Shown: positions 25,341-43,235, counted from the stretch's first letter. The stretch: 64,000 bases of DNA from Pseudoscleropodium purum (GCA_963969395.1 OZ017797.1:12710001-12774000); one strand, 5' to 3'. A program made the numbers and translations. The notes: a model not told the origin generated them from the letters alone.

Positions 25341-26203
25341 GTTGGCGGCTGAGCTGGCGAATGGACCCCTTCTCGTCCCGTTCTCACCTCTTTCTTCTTT
25401 CAGAGAGGCAGTCCGCCGCGTGAAGGTCGCGAACGGCGATTGCAGCGCACATCCTCAGCCGTCGTCGTCGTCTCCCCCGCATCTCCCACCCTGCGAACAA
25501 ACTTTCGCCGTTCCTTCTGCTTCTCTTTCCTTCATCATCCTTCATTCTTCTTCAAAGCTCCTTTAGCATTACCTGATTCGGGATCCAGGCCCTCCTCTTC
25601 CTACGCTGAAGCTCATCACTACCCTGCCGTCGAGGTTTGGTTCCCGTCGCAACTGCACTTCAGTTACAAAGTGAAGACCGAAACCAGAACACACCGCAGA
25701 CGCGAACAAATGTAGGGGTCACTGTTGTTTTCTTCGTGAGTGACGGACAGAACCCACAGAAGAGACGGACCCCACTCGTTTGCAGTTGCTGTTTGTTCCC
25801 CCACATTATTTCCTTTATTTTTATATCACTTTTTGCAGTGTTGTGGGAGGGTTCTTTCCTTGGGAACTTCTTTTCAAACTTGGACGACTTGGACGAGTGA
25901 GTCGTCTTGTGTCGCTCTCTTGTGCGACTTTGGGAAGGAGAGGGAAAGGAGAAGGTAACGACGGGGGAGACGGGGGACTGACAGCGGAGGGTGGTGGGTT
26001 GGCTTGGGGGAGGTTGATGACAAACTGTGATGGAGGATCGAAGGATCGGGAGTAGATTGCGGATGTGACGACGACAGGGTTGTGGTTGTAGACGACGGAG
26101 AGCGTGAGAGAGAGAGAGAGAGAGTGCAAAGGAGGAGGAGGAGGAGGAGGAGGAGGGTAGGCAACAGGCACGGGGATAGACTTAGAGGAAAGCAAAGAAG
26201 GAG
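25341..26203 (+). promoter_or_regulatory. GC-rich promoter/5' leader of LCB2 with GA and GGA repeats
   Basis: GC-rich and CT/GA-rich stretch directly before the LCB2 start codon, with an (AG)n run near 26107-26125 and a (GGA)n run near 26130-26156. GA/CT repeats are common in plant core promoters and leaders. Several short ATG frames occur here (for example 25342-25566) and could act as upstream ORFs if transcribed, but the start site is unknown. Confidence 0.45.
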
Positions 26204-30187
<3,984 letters not shown>

Positions 30188-33100
30188 ATAGCACAAAACT
30201 TGCAAATCGCGGCAGTAGAGTTGTCCGAGTCTTCTACTGCTGGGCTTGTGGAACCAATTTTTTGAAGTCGCTGGAGTTGCTGACACTGGAGAGAGCTTGA
30301 GACGCCCTACAGGATTTGAAGTGAAACGTCTCAGGTTTTGTTGTGGAACGGCGGGTTTTACGACGTGTGCAGTCTCTCTCTCTCGACAGTGAGCTAAGGC
30401 ATAGGAATCCATTCTATTACTGCGTAGACTTCCTTGGATTGTCTCCCTCTCCCTCTCCAGCCGTATTGGGTGTTTTCGCATGTTCTCGCACGAACTGGCC
30501 CTTCGGGTCTCCATTTGTAAATTTTAGTGCAACATAGCATTACACACAGTTAATTATGTGCCTTCCACGTGTGAGGTCTCCAATTGATGTTGTTGTTTGA
30601 TGGAGTCAAGGCAGGAATGATACAAGTGAAGTCGTCTTTCTTGAAGAGGATTGTAAATTATCTCATTTAAATGCCATCTAAGTTCTGTAGAATCAGGTAT
30701 ATATATTTTAAAGCGTTTGGGGGATCAGCTTCTTAGATTTTATTTGAGACTTATTTGCTTACTATGACCCAATGCCATTGCCACACAAGCTTTGCCTCAC
30801 AAGGTTAAATTTGTTTCTCGTAAACGGAGAGACTGAAACACTATTGTCGTAACTTCATCTTACGATTCTCTAAATAGGAATTGTTGGGTTCATTGATGAC
30901 TGGCGTTCGAGAAACTGACTGCCAGTTTGAACTCGAAGATTTTCTTGCAAGATTTCAAGTTCTTTTTGGAAACAAAGCAGATCTTATTTTGTTACTTCAG
31001 TTCATTTTTTTAACGGAAGGTAGACTCTTTTTGTCCACTTATCTCTCTTCCCGTCTATCTAGTGTGTGGTCGTAGAATGCACTCGTGATTAGAAACAAAT
31101 TCCAGAGTTAGTTGTTTTAAGGAAAGCTATGAGATAGGGATGGGTCTGAATGAAAAATCCACATTGATATTGAATAAAATATTCATTCTTGAGAAAAATA
31201 ATTCCTTTTTATTTCATTCTTCCTCATCTTTATTTTTGCACACATTGTGCTCAATTGTTCTCAACAAATTCCCCATAATTATCCTACAAGTTATCTATTT
31301 TAGGTTTTTCTACCTTATATGGTTTGTCATTCAGTCTTCCTTACCTTCAACCTCATGCATTAATTCCTATGGAAGATGTTGGAGCCAAAATTTGTCTATA
31401 TTTAATAGTATTTGTGGATTATTGCATGAAGATGAATGTTAAGGTTTATACAATGTTTTAGATGAAGACTCTAGGAATATGCTAAATTTTTTGGGGAATT
31501 GTCTTGAATCAAGCTTAAAATTTTATATTTGCTAAAGTATCACATTACATGTATTCTGGCATATACAAGCTTGCTTGTTGTATTTTAGGCTCTTGCATGG
31601 CATGTATCTTGTGTGGGAAAAGAATGATTGCTTAAAGTAGTGACAACTTTGGGCATATAACCCTAAATTAAATTTTACTTCACTTCACTTATTCCCAAAG
31701 AAAACTAAAACTAAAACTCAAAATAGAAGATTTTTTTTATGAATTATTAAATTTATTATTTTACTGCTATTTTTATTATTTTATTTCTATTTCATTTTTA
31801 TTTTATTTCTATATTTACTATTTACCAAAATAACCACATTTTTTATTTTTATCAAGTTAGTTTAAAAGGAACATACTTTTAATAAATTTATATATTTCAT
31901 GTTCATTTACAAGTTGTTTTTTCTTTACATTTCTATTGAAATCCTTATATATTGATTACATATTTATTTTCTATGAATTTATATGTAATATATTTTTATT
32001 AGGTAAACATATATACATAATAAATTTATGGATATTATATTATCTTAATATTCATCTTCTTATAGTATTTTCAATGAAATTGATTTATAAGAAATCAAAT
32101 GAATATGTAATAATATTATGAGTTTATAATTTTTTCTATCAATTTATATTTTCTATTAATTTATATGCATTATATTTTTGTAAGATGAAATATGTATTGA
32201 TAATTGTATAGCAGAAAAAAATTATTAGAAAAAATACATTGGATATAAATCGATAGAAAAATAAATAAATAAAATAAATATATAAAGAACTTCATAGAAA
32301 TTTTAAAGAAAAAATAATTTATAAATGAATATAAAATATGAAAATTTACAAATTCATTCGAAGTATTTTCCTTTTAAACTTGCTTGATATACAAAGTAAT
32401 AATAAAAATGTAATTATTTTAATAAATAGTAAATAGAAATAAAATATTTAAAAAATGATAATTACTCTATGTTAGAGTCAAATTTGTTAAAAAATAATTC
32501 AAAATATTATTAATTATAGCATCTAATGAAATTTTGAGAAATTATAACTTGGCATAATTAAATAGTATAGAAAATATTAATGAAAATAATCTTAATCTTC
32601 AAAAATCACAAAATCAAAGCCATAAGTACTGATAATGTTGTGAATTTTACTAAAGGCCATGGAATATTCTAAGTTGTACTAAAGATCACAAAATGTCCCA
32701 AATCTTATAAAATAAACTCCCTAAAGTTCTAAGTCAAGTTAACAAATGGAAATTCAACCAAAAAAGAATTGATTCCACAAGGGGCATTGGCCATTGTATT
32801 AAAAAACAAAGTTAGCATTTTTCATCAACCATATATAAGCAATTGTTTTATTCCTATAAGGATGAAGAAGCCAAAAAGTAGGTGATGGATGACTTTTCAA
32901 ATTAGTGTAGATTGTAGAAATAAAGTATGCACCTATTGGTCCATAGATCAAATGATTTTGGACAAAATACCTTGATGATAGGTCTCGTCCTTTCTAAGCT
33001 AAGTAGAATATCAAGTAAGACATTACTAGTTGGGAATTGGCTATATGTCAAAGTTGAATGCCATTATATTGATTGATCTAGTCATTCTGTGCTTATCCCT

Positions 33101-34102
33101 ATCTACATTTGGAAGGTTTTGTCATCTCATACATTTTTATTAGAATAATAAATGTTTTGATGATTTGCTACTAGAAACATCAATGGTCTTAAGACCATCA
33201 ATGAAGCTATATGAAATTTGAGGTGTCTTTATAGCAACTTTTTGCCAATTCCACCTACACTAAGATTGAGAATTCACCAAATCTTTCTTATTATAATAAA
33301 TCACATAACTCAAATGGATCAAAAGAATTAAAAATAGCAAAAATAGTCTTCTAAATCCCATAGTTTATCTCCACATCAACAATATGTTAAAATCCAAAAA
33401 ATTTATGATGATTCCTATAGCATCCTAAACTAGCTTTTTCAACTGCAATCTTCTTGTTGAGCAACTAAATCTATTTTAAGCAAAAATCATTGATTGAAAT
33501 GTTGAATTGGAGCATAATTGCACTAATTGGCAAGGAGTTTTTTTAGAAAGTTTTGCTAAAAAATGATGCAAATTATTTTGTAGGGAATATTTGGCAAGAT
33601 ACTTTCTTTTTTATGTACAAAATTGTTAAATTGCTACCAAATCTTGGACAATATCGTTCTATTTTGAATGAATGTATTTTTTTAGATGACTAAATGAATT
33701 TTCATCCATATATTATAAATTTCATCCATTTCCATGGATGTAAATAGATTCATCATTATAGTGAAGATTTCTTTTTGCATTGCTTAATATAAATGAAAAA
33801 AAACCCTTAGCTAATTAGTGAATTTTTTATTCCCAAGAATTCAAAATTGTTAAATCAATGTTTGGGATATTTTTTGAGTTTTACTAGCTACTCTCCTTTG
33901 ATTCCTATATTGAACTACTTTTTCAAGTATAGAATACTTATTTTCTTTCAACCCTTATGCCAATGAAAATTTTATAGATTTTATCATCAAATTTTGCATG
34001 ATGTTTTCAAATTACAATGCAATTTTTTTTCCCAATTCCATTGGCTAACTTTGAACTAGCAATTGGCTTTTCTAGAATAATAATGTTGAATACCCAAGTG
34101 AC
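30188..34102. other. LCB2 3' flank and AT-rich intergenic DNA
   Basis: 30188-30700 is moderately GC-rich and likely includes the LCB2 3' UTR. From about 31100 the DNA becomes strongly AT-rich with only chance frames (for example 31140-31442 and 31936-32121). No RNA gene or recognised mobile element was seen. Confidence 0.4.
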
Positions 34103-34331
34103 TTAACCCTTATCGCCAATGCGGATGTTTTGTGTTTGATGGATGACAAGGAATCAAACTATATAGGACAGAAGTGCAACTATTCATCCTCAAAATTTGT
34201 TTTAGAAAGGGAAGATCTTTTACAATAGTTTGACGTGCAATGACCACTCTTGCAATTTTGAAGGCTAGTGATTTACATGGTAATAGAAAAGGATGATTTT
34301 GAGGGTCACCCCTTTGGCGTTTAAGGGTTAA
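34103..34331 (+). mobile_element. TTAA-flanked element, family B, intact reference copy
   Basis: 229 bp with TTAA at both ends. Left end TTAACCCTTATCGCCAATG; right end GGCGTTTAAGGGTTAA. The terminal inverted repeats extend about 16 bp with two or three mismatches. It is the best-preserved family B copy in the window and is non-coding. Confidence 0.8.
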
Positions 34332-36310
34332 ATATGAATCCAAGTTATTGCACTGTTCAGATGGGCAAGTAACCTCTAACCAGCAGGGCTAGTGGGCGAC
34401 AGTGAATTCATATCACAAAAGAATATTCTTACGGTACTCTTGGCTTCTACTTCATTACTCCTGCCCTGAGTGCCCACGTGGTGGTGATCGACGTAGCTCA
34501 CGCAACGTGGGGGATTGAATGCAGAAGCTATTTTGTGCTGCAGTTGTTTAATGTAAGTTACCCACACTATGAATATCATCTTCATCTTCAGATGGGGATC
34601 CTACAGAGTGTAGACTGGGAAGGTGCTCTTACACGTCTTATAATTGATGGCCCTCTCTTAAGTAATTGCATTGCATTCGACCGACTTCTTTTTTTGGTTG
34701 AATAGTTGATCGATCTTCCCCTGCAGAATTCTCCCACAGTACAGCCGGAATACAGAACCCACAGATTCTCAAACAGGCTCCTGAAATGTAAAAAAGCAAC
34801 TGTCAGTCGTGTCAGTTTAGACACAAGCTTGAGAGTTACTCTAGATGGACATATGCTGATCTATTTTGTGCTTCAAGTTATCGATCATTTGAAGCTACTG
34901 TTGCAGCAATACCAACATGAGGTCTCGGCTGAACATTACCAGGTGAATTGACTGTTGCAGCAAAAGCTTCGGGTGGTTTAGGAAGCGAATCAGTGTGCGT
35001 GGGACATGATCCTGGACGTTGCTGCCGCCCACATGCGGAACCGGCAATCGTGAACTTCGTTAAATTGGCGTGATTAGGGGCGTCAAAAGTGTGCATGACA
35101 TTCATCTGAATTGAACAGAGCTGGGAGTCTAGGACTGGCAAGCTTATAGAGTTACGTTTCAGGCCACAAGCCCCGAAGCTGCGAAAGTAGTGGACTTCTG
35201 CAATTTAAAGAAAACTGACGTTAAAGTTCAGTAACTGCACACTGCCGGACCCAATACGAAATTCACTCACTGAAACCACGGGCTCTTTTGATGACAATTC
35301 CGCTGTTCACGACGGGCTCACGACAAGCCCGTTGCCCGTAACGGTTATGACCGTAGATGGAGGAAAGATAAGGACCAGTTACCATGGGGATTATGGAGCG
35401 AAACTGGCACGTAATTCTTTGCATTTGTTCGTCACTGCAAGCCGAACTTCTTGGCATGGTTGTACATGTAACATGTATGTACCCAACAGTATGTTTTCAA
35501 TCTCGGAATCCCGCCACCGGCGTACGTTGCTCAAGTCTTGCGTGGAATTGCGAGGGAGTTTTCTCAATCTCCCAAGTTCGGTTTGGGATGATTGGAAGTC
35601 GACCTGAATCAAAATGCTGGTTATCCCGCGCGAGAGTGAGCAGGAGGGCGATGCTCCGGAGGCGGGTTGGCATTCATCGCAATGCGTGGCAACTGGTAAC
35701 GTCCGTTGCAGTTGCCCACAGCAGTTTCTTTCAGCTCATGAAGGAGTTTTCACAGTGCTGACGGTGGGATTGACGGCTGCGGAAATGAGTCCCCGAGGAG
35801 GCACTCAGTGTACAGGATTTTGAACGCACCTGAGAAGAATCTAACCCAGTTCTCTGCTCAAGCTTGAAGTTGTTATTGTTCAGGTTGAAGTATTGTACTC
35901 TATCCGGCTGCTCTGATTAATTGATGCGCAGGTCGTTGCATTCCTCATGACACATTTGGTGCTTCGTTTCCTTCTCTTCTGCGCTGTGTAGTTTTGGTCT
36001 GATTTCTGGATGGACCCCGGGGTTTGAATAGCCAGCAACGACGGCAATATCATGGCTATGGAGACTCTTGGTCGTAGCGCGTAAGTATGAAATGCTGGAC
36101 AAGCATCAGAAACTTTCCGACAACGGAACCACATCCAAACAGAATCGTCAGTGGTGTCAATGGTGTAGCGATATGCCTACCGGTAATCTGTATTGAAACT
36201 CAATCGTCACTCAATTTGTGCCGAACAGCTTCCAATTTCATTCCGAGACGCTGTCACAAGCCTCAGCTTAGTTTAATCGAGTTTGGGCAGATTGGGAATA
36301 ATTTTCTACA
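34332..36310. other. region upstream of the coiled-coil gene
   Basis: Mixed base composition, richer in GC than flanking repeats and with many short frames on both strands (such as 34478-34705 and 35384-35761), none resembling a known protein. It probably contains the promoter and possibly spliced 5' UTR exons of the gene starting at 36311. Confidence 0.4.
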
Positions 36311-39300
36311 ATGAAGCCGCTCGATTGTGTGTATCATGAGAAGGTTTGTATTCGAGATAGGTTCGTCGCTCAAAATTTCTGCTCCCTATTTTCTAGACGG
36401 CGAAACTGACTAACACCAACGAATTGGAATTCTCAGGCAAAGTCAATGTCAAGAAGTGAAGGGGGGGCACCTTCGGTGAAGATGATGCACTTGATGGTTA
36501 AGCGACGTCAGGTGCCGGACAAGAAGATGAGCTTGGTGAACGAGACTCCCTACGATGGTCTTGCAACTTTAGCGGAGGACAGACAAGAATCCGACTTCCG
36601 AAAACAGGTTCTCAATCATCCACCTCGTCGGAGCTACATATACGCAGAACCAGATCGTCTGTCGTCTCCTCGAAACTTTTGCAACGAGACTGTTCGAACG
36701 AGGGATTTTGAGGTAGCGTCGAAGGAGGCTGCAAATGGCGATTGCGAGGAAGGGATTTCGAAGAGAGTGAACAACAGAAGACACCGTCGCGCAGGCTTCC
36801 TGGATACGAAACAGCTGGAGAACATCCGCCTCGGACCTACGTTGACAACATCGCTCTCCTTCAAGGAGAATCGGCTCGAAGAAGGGATTCCAGAGAAGCT
36901 GACGGCTGATGACTCGACAGGAAAATTCGCATACATATCCTTGGATGGGCGTCTTATCAATGCAGAGCTTGCGACGAGCGCGACGAGCATTGGCGGTGGG
37001 CTTGGAGACGAGGAAGCACAGGCCTGGGAAGACTTTGCACCCATGCAGCGAGTGCTGATTGTTGCGGTCTCGGCCGCTGCAGCCGCTGCAGCGAAACACA
37101 GGAACAGGAAAGAGATTGATCTGCTTCTCAAGACTGTCGAAACTCGGGTACTGCCACCTTATTACCCATTCAATCTTGCCTTCTTGAATCCTCCACAATC
37201 TCCTGAGCTTAGGCCTTATAAAATTTGAGATCGTGCGCTTGAGCAAACACCCTGTTGAAATGACCAGGGAAACAACATTAAAAGACATCATTGGGATGTT
37301 GTTTGAACCCGTGTTTGAACCGACCTGGGGAATTAGACCTGAGCCCAAGGTTTCTTAGAGGTTCGGGGTCTAGTCACACGATTCACATGTTTTGAACATT
37401 GTAATCGGCGATGTTGCGAAACTTGATACTTCGCATTAATCAATGCGGGGTGTTCTTCTCTTCTGCAAGCAGGAGAACGAGCTTATTTTACTCAGACAAC
37501 AGCTGAGTGAACTTTGCACGCAGAGCCGGACGAATGTCAGTGACATCCACCCCGAACCTCTCAAAAATCTGGCTACCAGGAGAAGCCCGAAGTCACCCGA
37601 ATTAGCGACAACCCGGAAACACAGCTTCGATGTGGGCAGTACGAAAGTGAAACTGGATCAACATGAAGCTTGGAGTTCCTCGAAGTCCGCACCCGATGTT
37701 GAGAGGGTCCTGTCTCGAGACAGCCCTGTCAATAAGGATGTAGTGCTCGTGGAGAGTAGTATCAACGTGCCGTCCTGTACAGGGGAATCTTCCTCCAGCA
37801 GCAAGTCTTCCCCTATAGGCGATGAAGTGTGGGCGACGGAGGAGGCCAAATGGTATGTGAACCCCATGGTGGAAACCTCCCAGGACTTCTACAACATGTC
37901 CACACCTGAGCGGAACAATTCCATGTTCTCGATCTGCAACCCGGCGGTGCAAGGTTCCTTCGAGTGGACAGTTATGAGGTCGTCTTTGACCACTCGGGAT
38001 ACGGATCCCCGTCTGCCGTTTACTGAATCCCCTCCCAGAAATACACCCATCCAGGTATATAACGTTCTATAACTCCCCAAACTTTCTGCTTGTGAACAGT
38101 CCTTCACTCCTGCCAATGAGCACCACAGTCGATCACCCTAGTTTCCCTAGGGTTTTCGATCAAGAAATTTAATTTAATTCACGACCCTTGATGATCACCC
38201 TGCGACAGTAAGATAAAAAAATATGGCAAAGATGTGGTTAACTTCTGTGCCATGGATGAACATAAGACAATATATATGCATCCTAATAAGCACGATCACA
38301 CTGTCGTGAGCTGGGCCCCAAGAATTATGGATCGGGTTTTGATATTCTGGAGACGAAAGGGATGCCGCAAGTGTAGAATGTTCGTCAATCACAAATTCGT
38401 CAGGAACCGATATTTTGTTAAAATAGCGGTATTCCACAAACTTGACACTTTAGACCGTGCAGTCTGAAATCTATACCCATCCTAGAAATGAATGGAAAAT
38501 GGCTATGGAATACCGCCACTGTAACGAAATTTTCCATCAGTCACGTGTTTGATCGATCACATCACCCGTTTCAAATGCGTCGAAGTTCACAAACCTTGAA
38601 ATTCTGCAAGAGACAATAGACAGAACAGGAGCTTCAAGTAAATAGGGTAAAGTTACACAGTGGGTGTCATTTTTCGGGTGCTGCAGGCAACTGTTGGCAA
38701 TTGGAGTAATCATCAAACGAAACCACAACTGGATGAGACTCAACACAAGGAACATAAAGCAATGCGAGCAGTGTGTGCGGCGGTCGTGCTTGATCTGAGG
38801 GTAAGATCTACAAAAAATATTTGAATTCGTCAAAACGCCTTTATGAATGATAATACTCCTCGTACCTTCCATTCAGAACTTTTCCATGTTCTACACACCA
38901 GTGGTCCTGTACAGGAGCGAATGCTGAAAGTCCTGGACAAGGAGGCTTCTATGGTCATGGCTGCTTTGGACAAAAGTGTGGAGGATTCGAAAGCTCAAAT
39001 TGCTTCTATGCATTTGGGAGTTGCAAGTTGCTGGAATGCTTCTGTGCCGAAAGCATTGGCAGCGCTCAGCCTCTCTCCCTCTGAGTTCGATAGTTATCTC
39101 AAAGAAACGCAGGTATGGAAGAATGCATGGTCACTCTTTTTCACAACCATGATGCATTTCTTCCAAGTATTTCGGGGATTGGACTATGCAGATAAGCTTC
39201 TTGATCCTTCCGTTGCAATTAATATATTTACTCCTTCCAGGCTGCACCATCTCAAGGTATTCTTGACAAATTTAGTCTGTGACAGGGAGCAGCTAGTACC

Positions 39301-42300
39301 TGGAGCGATATATCTAAAATTGAAGAAAGTATAGTTTCTTGGAGACAATACCTGGAGACGAATTACGGTACCAAAGTGAATTCCGAAAGGAAGAGTCCAA
39401 GCAAATGGAGCTCAGTTGAAAGAGCGGTGTCTGATGAAAGGTTGACTTCGTCCGTGTGTCCAAGATGCAGCGGGCAAGAAGATGAAAAAATTGAATTACG
39501 AAGCGGAGATTTTGCGTGCCCAAGGAATTCTGCTGCGGAATTAACAGAGCAATTGATTAGAGAATTGGACAAGGCCGCAACTAAAGTATGTTTACCTGAA
39601 GTCCTGAACATTGGATTTTCTTCTTAATTCTGTCTCCGCTGTGTGAGTCTTTGTTGTGAGCCTTCTTCGTTGACTGGTGACATGCACACTGGCTCCAGGT
39701 CACAGTTATGGAACGTCAGATGAGAAAGCTGGAACAAGATGCTGCTGGATGTGATCGTAAGAAAATCAGCAAACTTCCGGAATGTACCAAGCAAGAATTG
39801 GAGAATCAGGTTTATACAATTACCTTATTTGAGTGCTTACTTTGGAGCCCTCATGGTAGAATGGCAGAAACTTTACTCAACAGATTTTTGCCGAGAATTT
39901 TCTTTCTGCCTAAATGTTCCAGTTGCCTATATACCCAGTGCCTGCACGGCTGCACTCCTGATATTACACTTATAAATCGTACAAATCCCTATGAAGATCA
40001 TGAGACCACGAACATGAAGGTTCGTATCACTATTTTATCTCCTCTTCTGAAACTTCAGCAGGTGAAAGCATCACCAAGGTGTTCTGGATTATTAATTTTG
40101 ATTTTTCCCCCATAGAAAAGTAGCACGTGGGATTGCTCTCAAGATACTAAGTGTCGTTGCAACTCCAATTGGCAGATCAAGAGTCGAGACGATGTCGCCG
40201 AGTTGGTTAGACAACTCCAATCGAAAGAGGTGGAAGTCGCAGATCTGAAGAAGGGCCAACAGGTTAGCCTATTTTCAGTTTGAAAGTGCTCGGAGCCGAG
40301 CACGGAATGGGTCCATGTTCGTTCCACCGAATTCTTATCGTCAGTCCAGATAAGTAGTCACTGCTAAAAGATACCAGTAGTCTCAGTGGAAAGTTTCTTG
40401 CTTCTCAAGGACGCTAGACTGAAGTCTTGTACAGAATCTAAAAAGGAAGAGTAAAACCAGAAAGATGGAAGAGGAAAATATCCTGTGTCCAATGGCCTCT
40501 CCAAAAGGTTACGGGACTATTTACTGGGAGAGAGCAGCTGGCCTGAAAAAAACAAAATTTCACACCGAACCAGGGGAATCCAAAACCAAAAGTGATCTAT
40601 TGGTGACGATTAATGAACCACCAAAGGTAAGACACAGCGAGACATGGCATTCAGCATATTAATGCAATAGTTTTCACTCTGTATCAAAGAATAAAGCACT
40701 AATCATAAGCTCTAACTAAAGCACCAGAGCACAATAATTTAAACGGATACGAGAAGAAAGACATAATGAGACTCAGTGAGAGAATTGTCTGACGACTTTC
40801 CGGACTGACAGGCCTTGATGGATAGAAAAAGCAAAGAAATAGAGGAAGTTGACGAAGATTACCTGAGACGCAATGGTGACCTTGACAAACGAGTTGCTGG
40901 TGCTGAAACCTCGAAGGCCGCAACTGTCGATGTAATCCAACAGCATTTCCTTCTCTGGTTGTCGTCCATGTCGGATTATGCAGCGAGTAAACTAGATATA
41001 TATTCGTGTACAATATTTGTTTTGCGAGAGACGCACCAGGTTTCAACATTAGGGTTTCTGTTGGAGAGGTGTCTCGCTATGTCTTGATGCCCCTGGCTGT
41101 GACTGTGATCAGAGATTCGAGGAGATTTGCGAGCAGAAGGACTGCACACTCTCATTACTGAAGCAGGATGTTCAATCCCTGGAGTCGAAGGTACTTCACT
41201 TAGTTTCCTTAAATCTTAGGTGTAGTCGTGCACAGGTTCAGTGTGGACATCCCTGGACGTTTTATATTCATATTTTCGTATCATGATAATTTTTGAGCTT
41301 CTCAAGTAAATTTTTTTTAACACCACCTTTTGTAGGAACTAAAGATGTATGGGTATAAAGAATGCCAATCTCCATCTGTACCTCGAGCTCTACGAAATTC
41401 TACATTTTCCTCTCCAAACTCAAGCAGCGGGTATGGAACTTCACAGAAACAAAGGTTCCCTGACAAGAACGCTCCATCACCTTCCGGAAGTGATCCCATC
41501 CTTGAACATATGGGTCGCTTCAGAAGGGATGCCCCAAGCTACAAGGGTCACTATCGAAACCTACATTACGAAAACATACAAAAACATGAGGAGCTCACTG
41601 ATGATGGAAGATCAGAGCGGTGTTATGATCAAGAAACCTCACAGGAATACTCATCTCCGCCAGGCTCAACAATCGGAGATGAATGCTCTGCTACATCACT
41701 GGCATTTTCAGAAACGGAGGTTGAAAGCCGTCTAGGAAGTGAATACTGTAGCTCAGGTGACGACTCAAGAAACCGTAGTTCTAAGGACCGACTATCTGGG
41801 ACGAAAGGCTCATCGCACAACCGGACAGGTAATGGCATCAATTGACAAGTGAACACAATCAAGCAGTGAACACCATCAAGCAGATTAGGTTTAGAGAAAT
41901 AACTTGGTAATTATATGTTTAACGTTTACGGCATTTTCATCGGCATAAAGTTCTCACGTCCCTCCTGTGTGACAGATTTACGTAGAGCCATAACATCAAC
42001 AGCGCGTAGCGTCCGCTGTCTCACCCGAGGGTCTAGCAAATTCCCCACAAGTGCAACGTCAGTATCAAAGGCGGATGCTGGAGAGAATCACTCCACTAAA
42101 TCCTTGAGTAGAATGCTCCCTGGCGAGGCTAAGAAGCCAATCAAGGATCCACGGACCAGCAATTTGAAGGTGCAGAGATTTGTGGCTCCCAGTAAGGTAG
42201 TCAATCACCGCAGGTCCTCATCGTTGGACATGAACTTAAAACCTAACATCTGCTCTTTTCTCGAGACGTCTGGATTATCCGGAAGCTCACTGGACGGGGA

Positions 42301-42352
42301 CTCCCCAGACAGCCAGGAAACTTCTGCAATAAAACGTAAGCGATGGGTGTGA
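36311..42352 (+). CDS. unrecognised plant coiled-coil protein, 13 exons
   Basis: I do not recognise the family. Exons: 36311-36343, 36437-37147, 37473-38054, 38687-38800, 38915-39112, 39286-39585, 39699-39809, 40116-40262, 40435-40626, 40812-41039, 41113-41190, 41336-41828, 41976-42352; 3564 nt, 1187 aa. Twelve of the exons begin in phase 0 and the frame closes exactly, which supports the model. The N-terminal third is basic and Ser-rich, ending in an Ala run near residues 213-224. It is followed by heptad-like segments (ENELILLRQQLSEL at the exon 2/3 junction; KIEESIVSWRQYLE; VTVMERQMRKLEQD; AELVRQLQSKEVEVADLKK; EICEQKDCTLSLLKQDVQSL). The C-terminal third is Ser-rich and disordered. A scaffold or cytoskeletal role is only a guess. 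A consensus donor (GTAAGC) just before the stop leaves another 3' end possible. Exons 4, 9 and 10 are the least certain. Confidence 0.6.
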
Positions 42353-42562
42353 AAAAACAAAGGTCGACACTAAAAACGAGATCAGCGGACTGTGAAATCC
42401 ATAGCTTTAGCTTCAGCTCCATGGGAACGATGGATTTGAGCGCACTAATCGCAATGGTATATTATAATCAAGTACATGTTTTGCAAACGGAGTGTAGCGA
42501 CCAGGTGGAATTCTTGCTTACTCTTTGTAAAAACCCTTGCGAGGGATTTTTTTGCCTCTTGC

Positions 42563-43235
42563 TTAGAGGCAGTGTAAGCACTTTTCTGGAAAAAAAAAAG
42601 CAGTTTTTAAACAAAGTTGGTGCTGAAGAAACTAATCAACAGAAATTGCTTTAGGTAACCCATTAACCCCTAAACGCCTCAATCCTTTTTCAATTTTTTG
42701 CACATTTTTGCTTATATCTTTGTACAGAAATATGATTTACCAAAATTTCATGAAATTGGTCATTAAGGAGGAAGGTTGTCTTTTTCAAGTATTACTTTGG
42801 ATAAATGAGAAGTTGATTGGACTAAACAGTGACTGCAAGCCCTCCGTTCATCGTCCAGAATATGGACGCCAGAGCGCTTAAGGGTTAACTAGGAATCTAT
42901 TGGTTCAAAATGTGAGATTGGAGAAAGCACCAAGAACAACCACTACGAAGCTCTCGCTTACCATAGAAGAGCTTAATCGCTATTTCTCCAACTGATAAAT
43001 CCGTAGAACTCTAGTCGCGACAGCATGCCAGGAGTGAGAGAGTTAGAAGTATCAGATAATCTTGGTATGCGAGTTTTTCTAAGCAGGCAAAGATCTCACC
43101 ATCTCCAGCCTCGACTGCAAAAGTGATAGGAGTTACTTCCTGCCAAACGTATCCACAAGACTGAACAATTTCACTAGTGCCATCTGGAGTGCCATATTCA
43201 AAGGTACAGCACGTAGCAACAACACGAACGCATCC
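42563..43235 (-). CDS. possible 3' part of a small minus-strand gene
   Basis: Three exons joined by good splice signals and matching phases: 43235-43100, 42991-42962 and 42585-42563, ending in TAA. The first encodes a plausible globular stretch with FEYGTPDGTSEIVQSCGYVW and TPITFAVEAGD. The last intron would contain the family A element at 42663-42888. I could not connect a convincing 5' exon; a frame beginning MASCLDLRRN at 43342 is nearby but in an incompatible phase. The family is not recognised. It may be a chance frame or a remnant. Confidence 0.25.
42663..42888 (+). mobile_element. TTAA-flanked element, family A, copy 2
   Basis: 226 bp. Left end TTAACCCCTAAACGCC; right end CGCTTAAGGGTTAA, giving terminal inverted repeats of about 15 bp. 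It includes the CGTCCAGAATATGGACG hairpin shared with copy 1 at 21121-21348. It lies 310 bp beyond the coiled-coil gene's stop codon. Confidence 0.85.

Noticed and set aside
36569..37348. 259-codon minus-strand frame
   Set aside because: Antisense to exon 2 of the coiled-coil gene; no recognisable domain, and the plus strand fits a spliced model.
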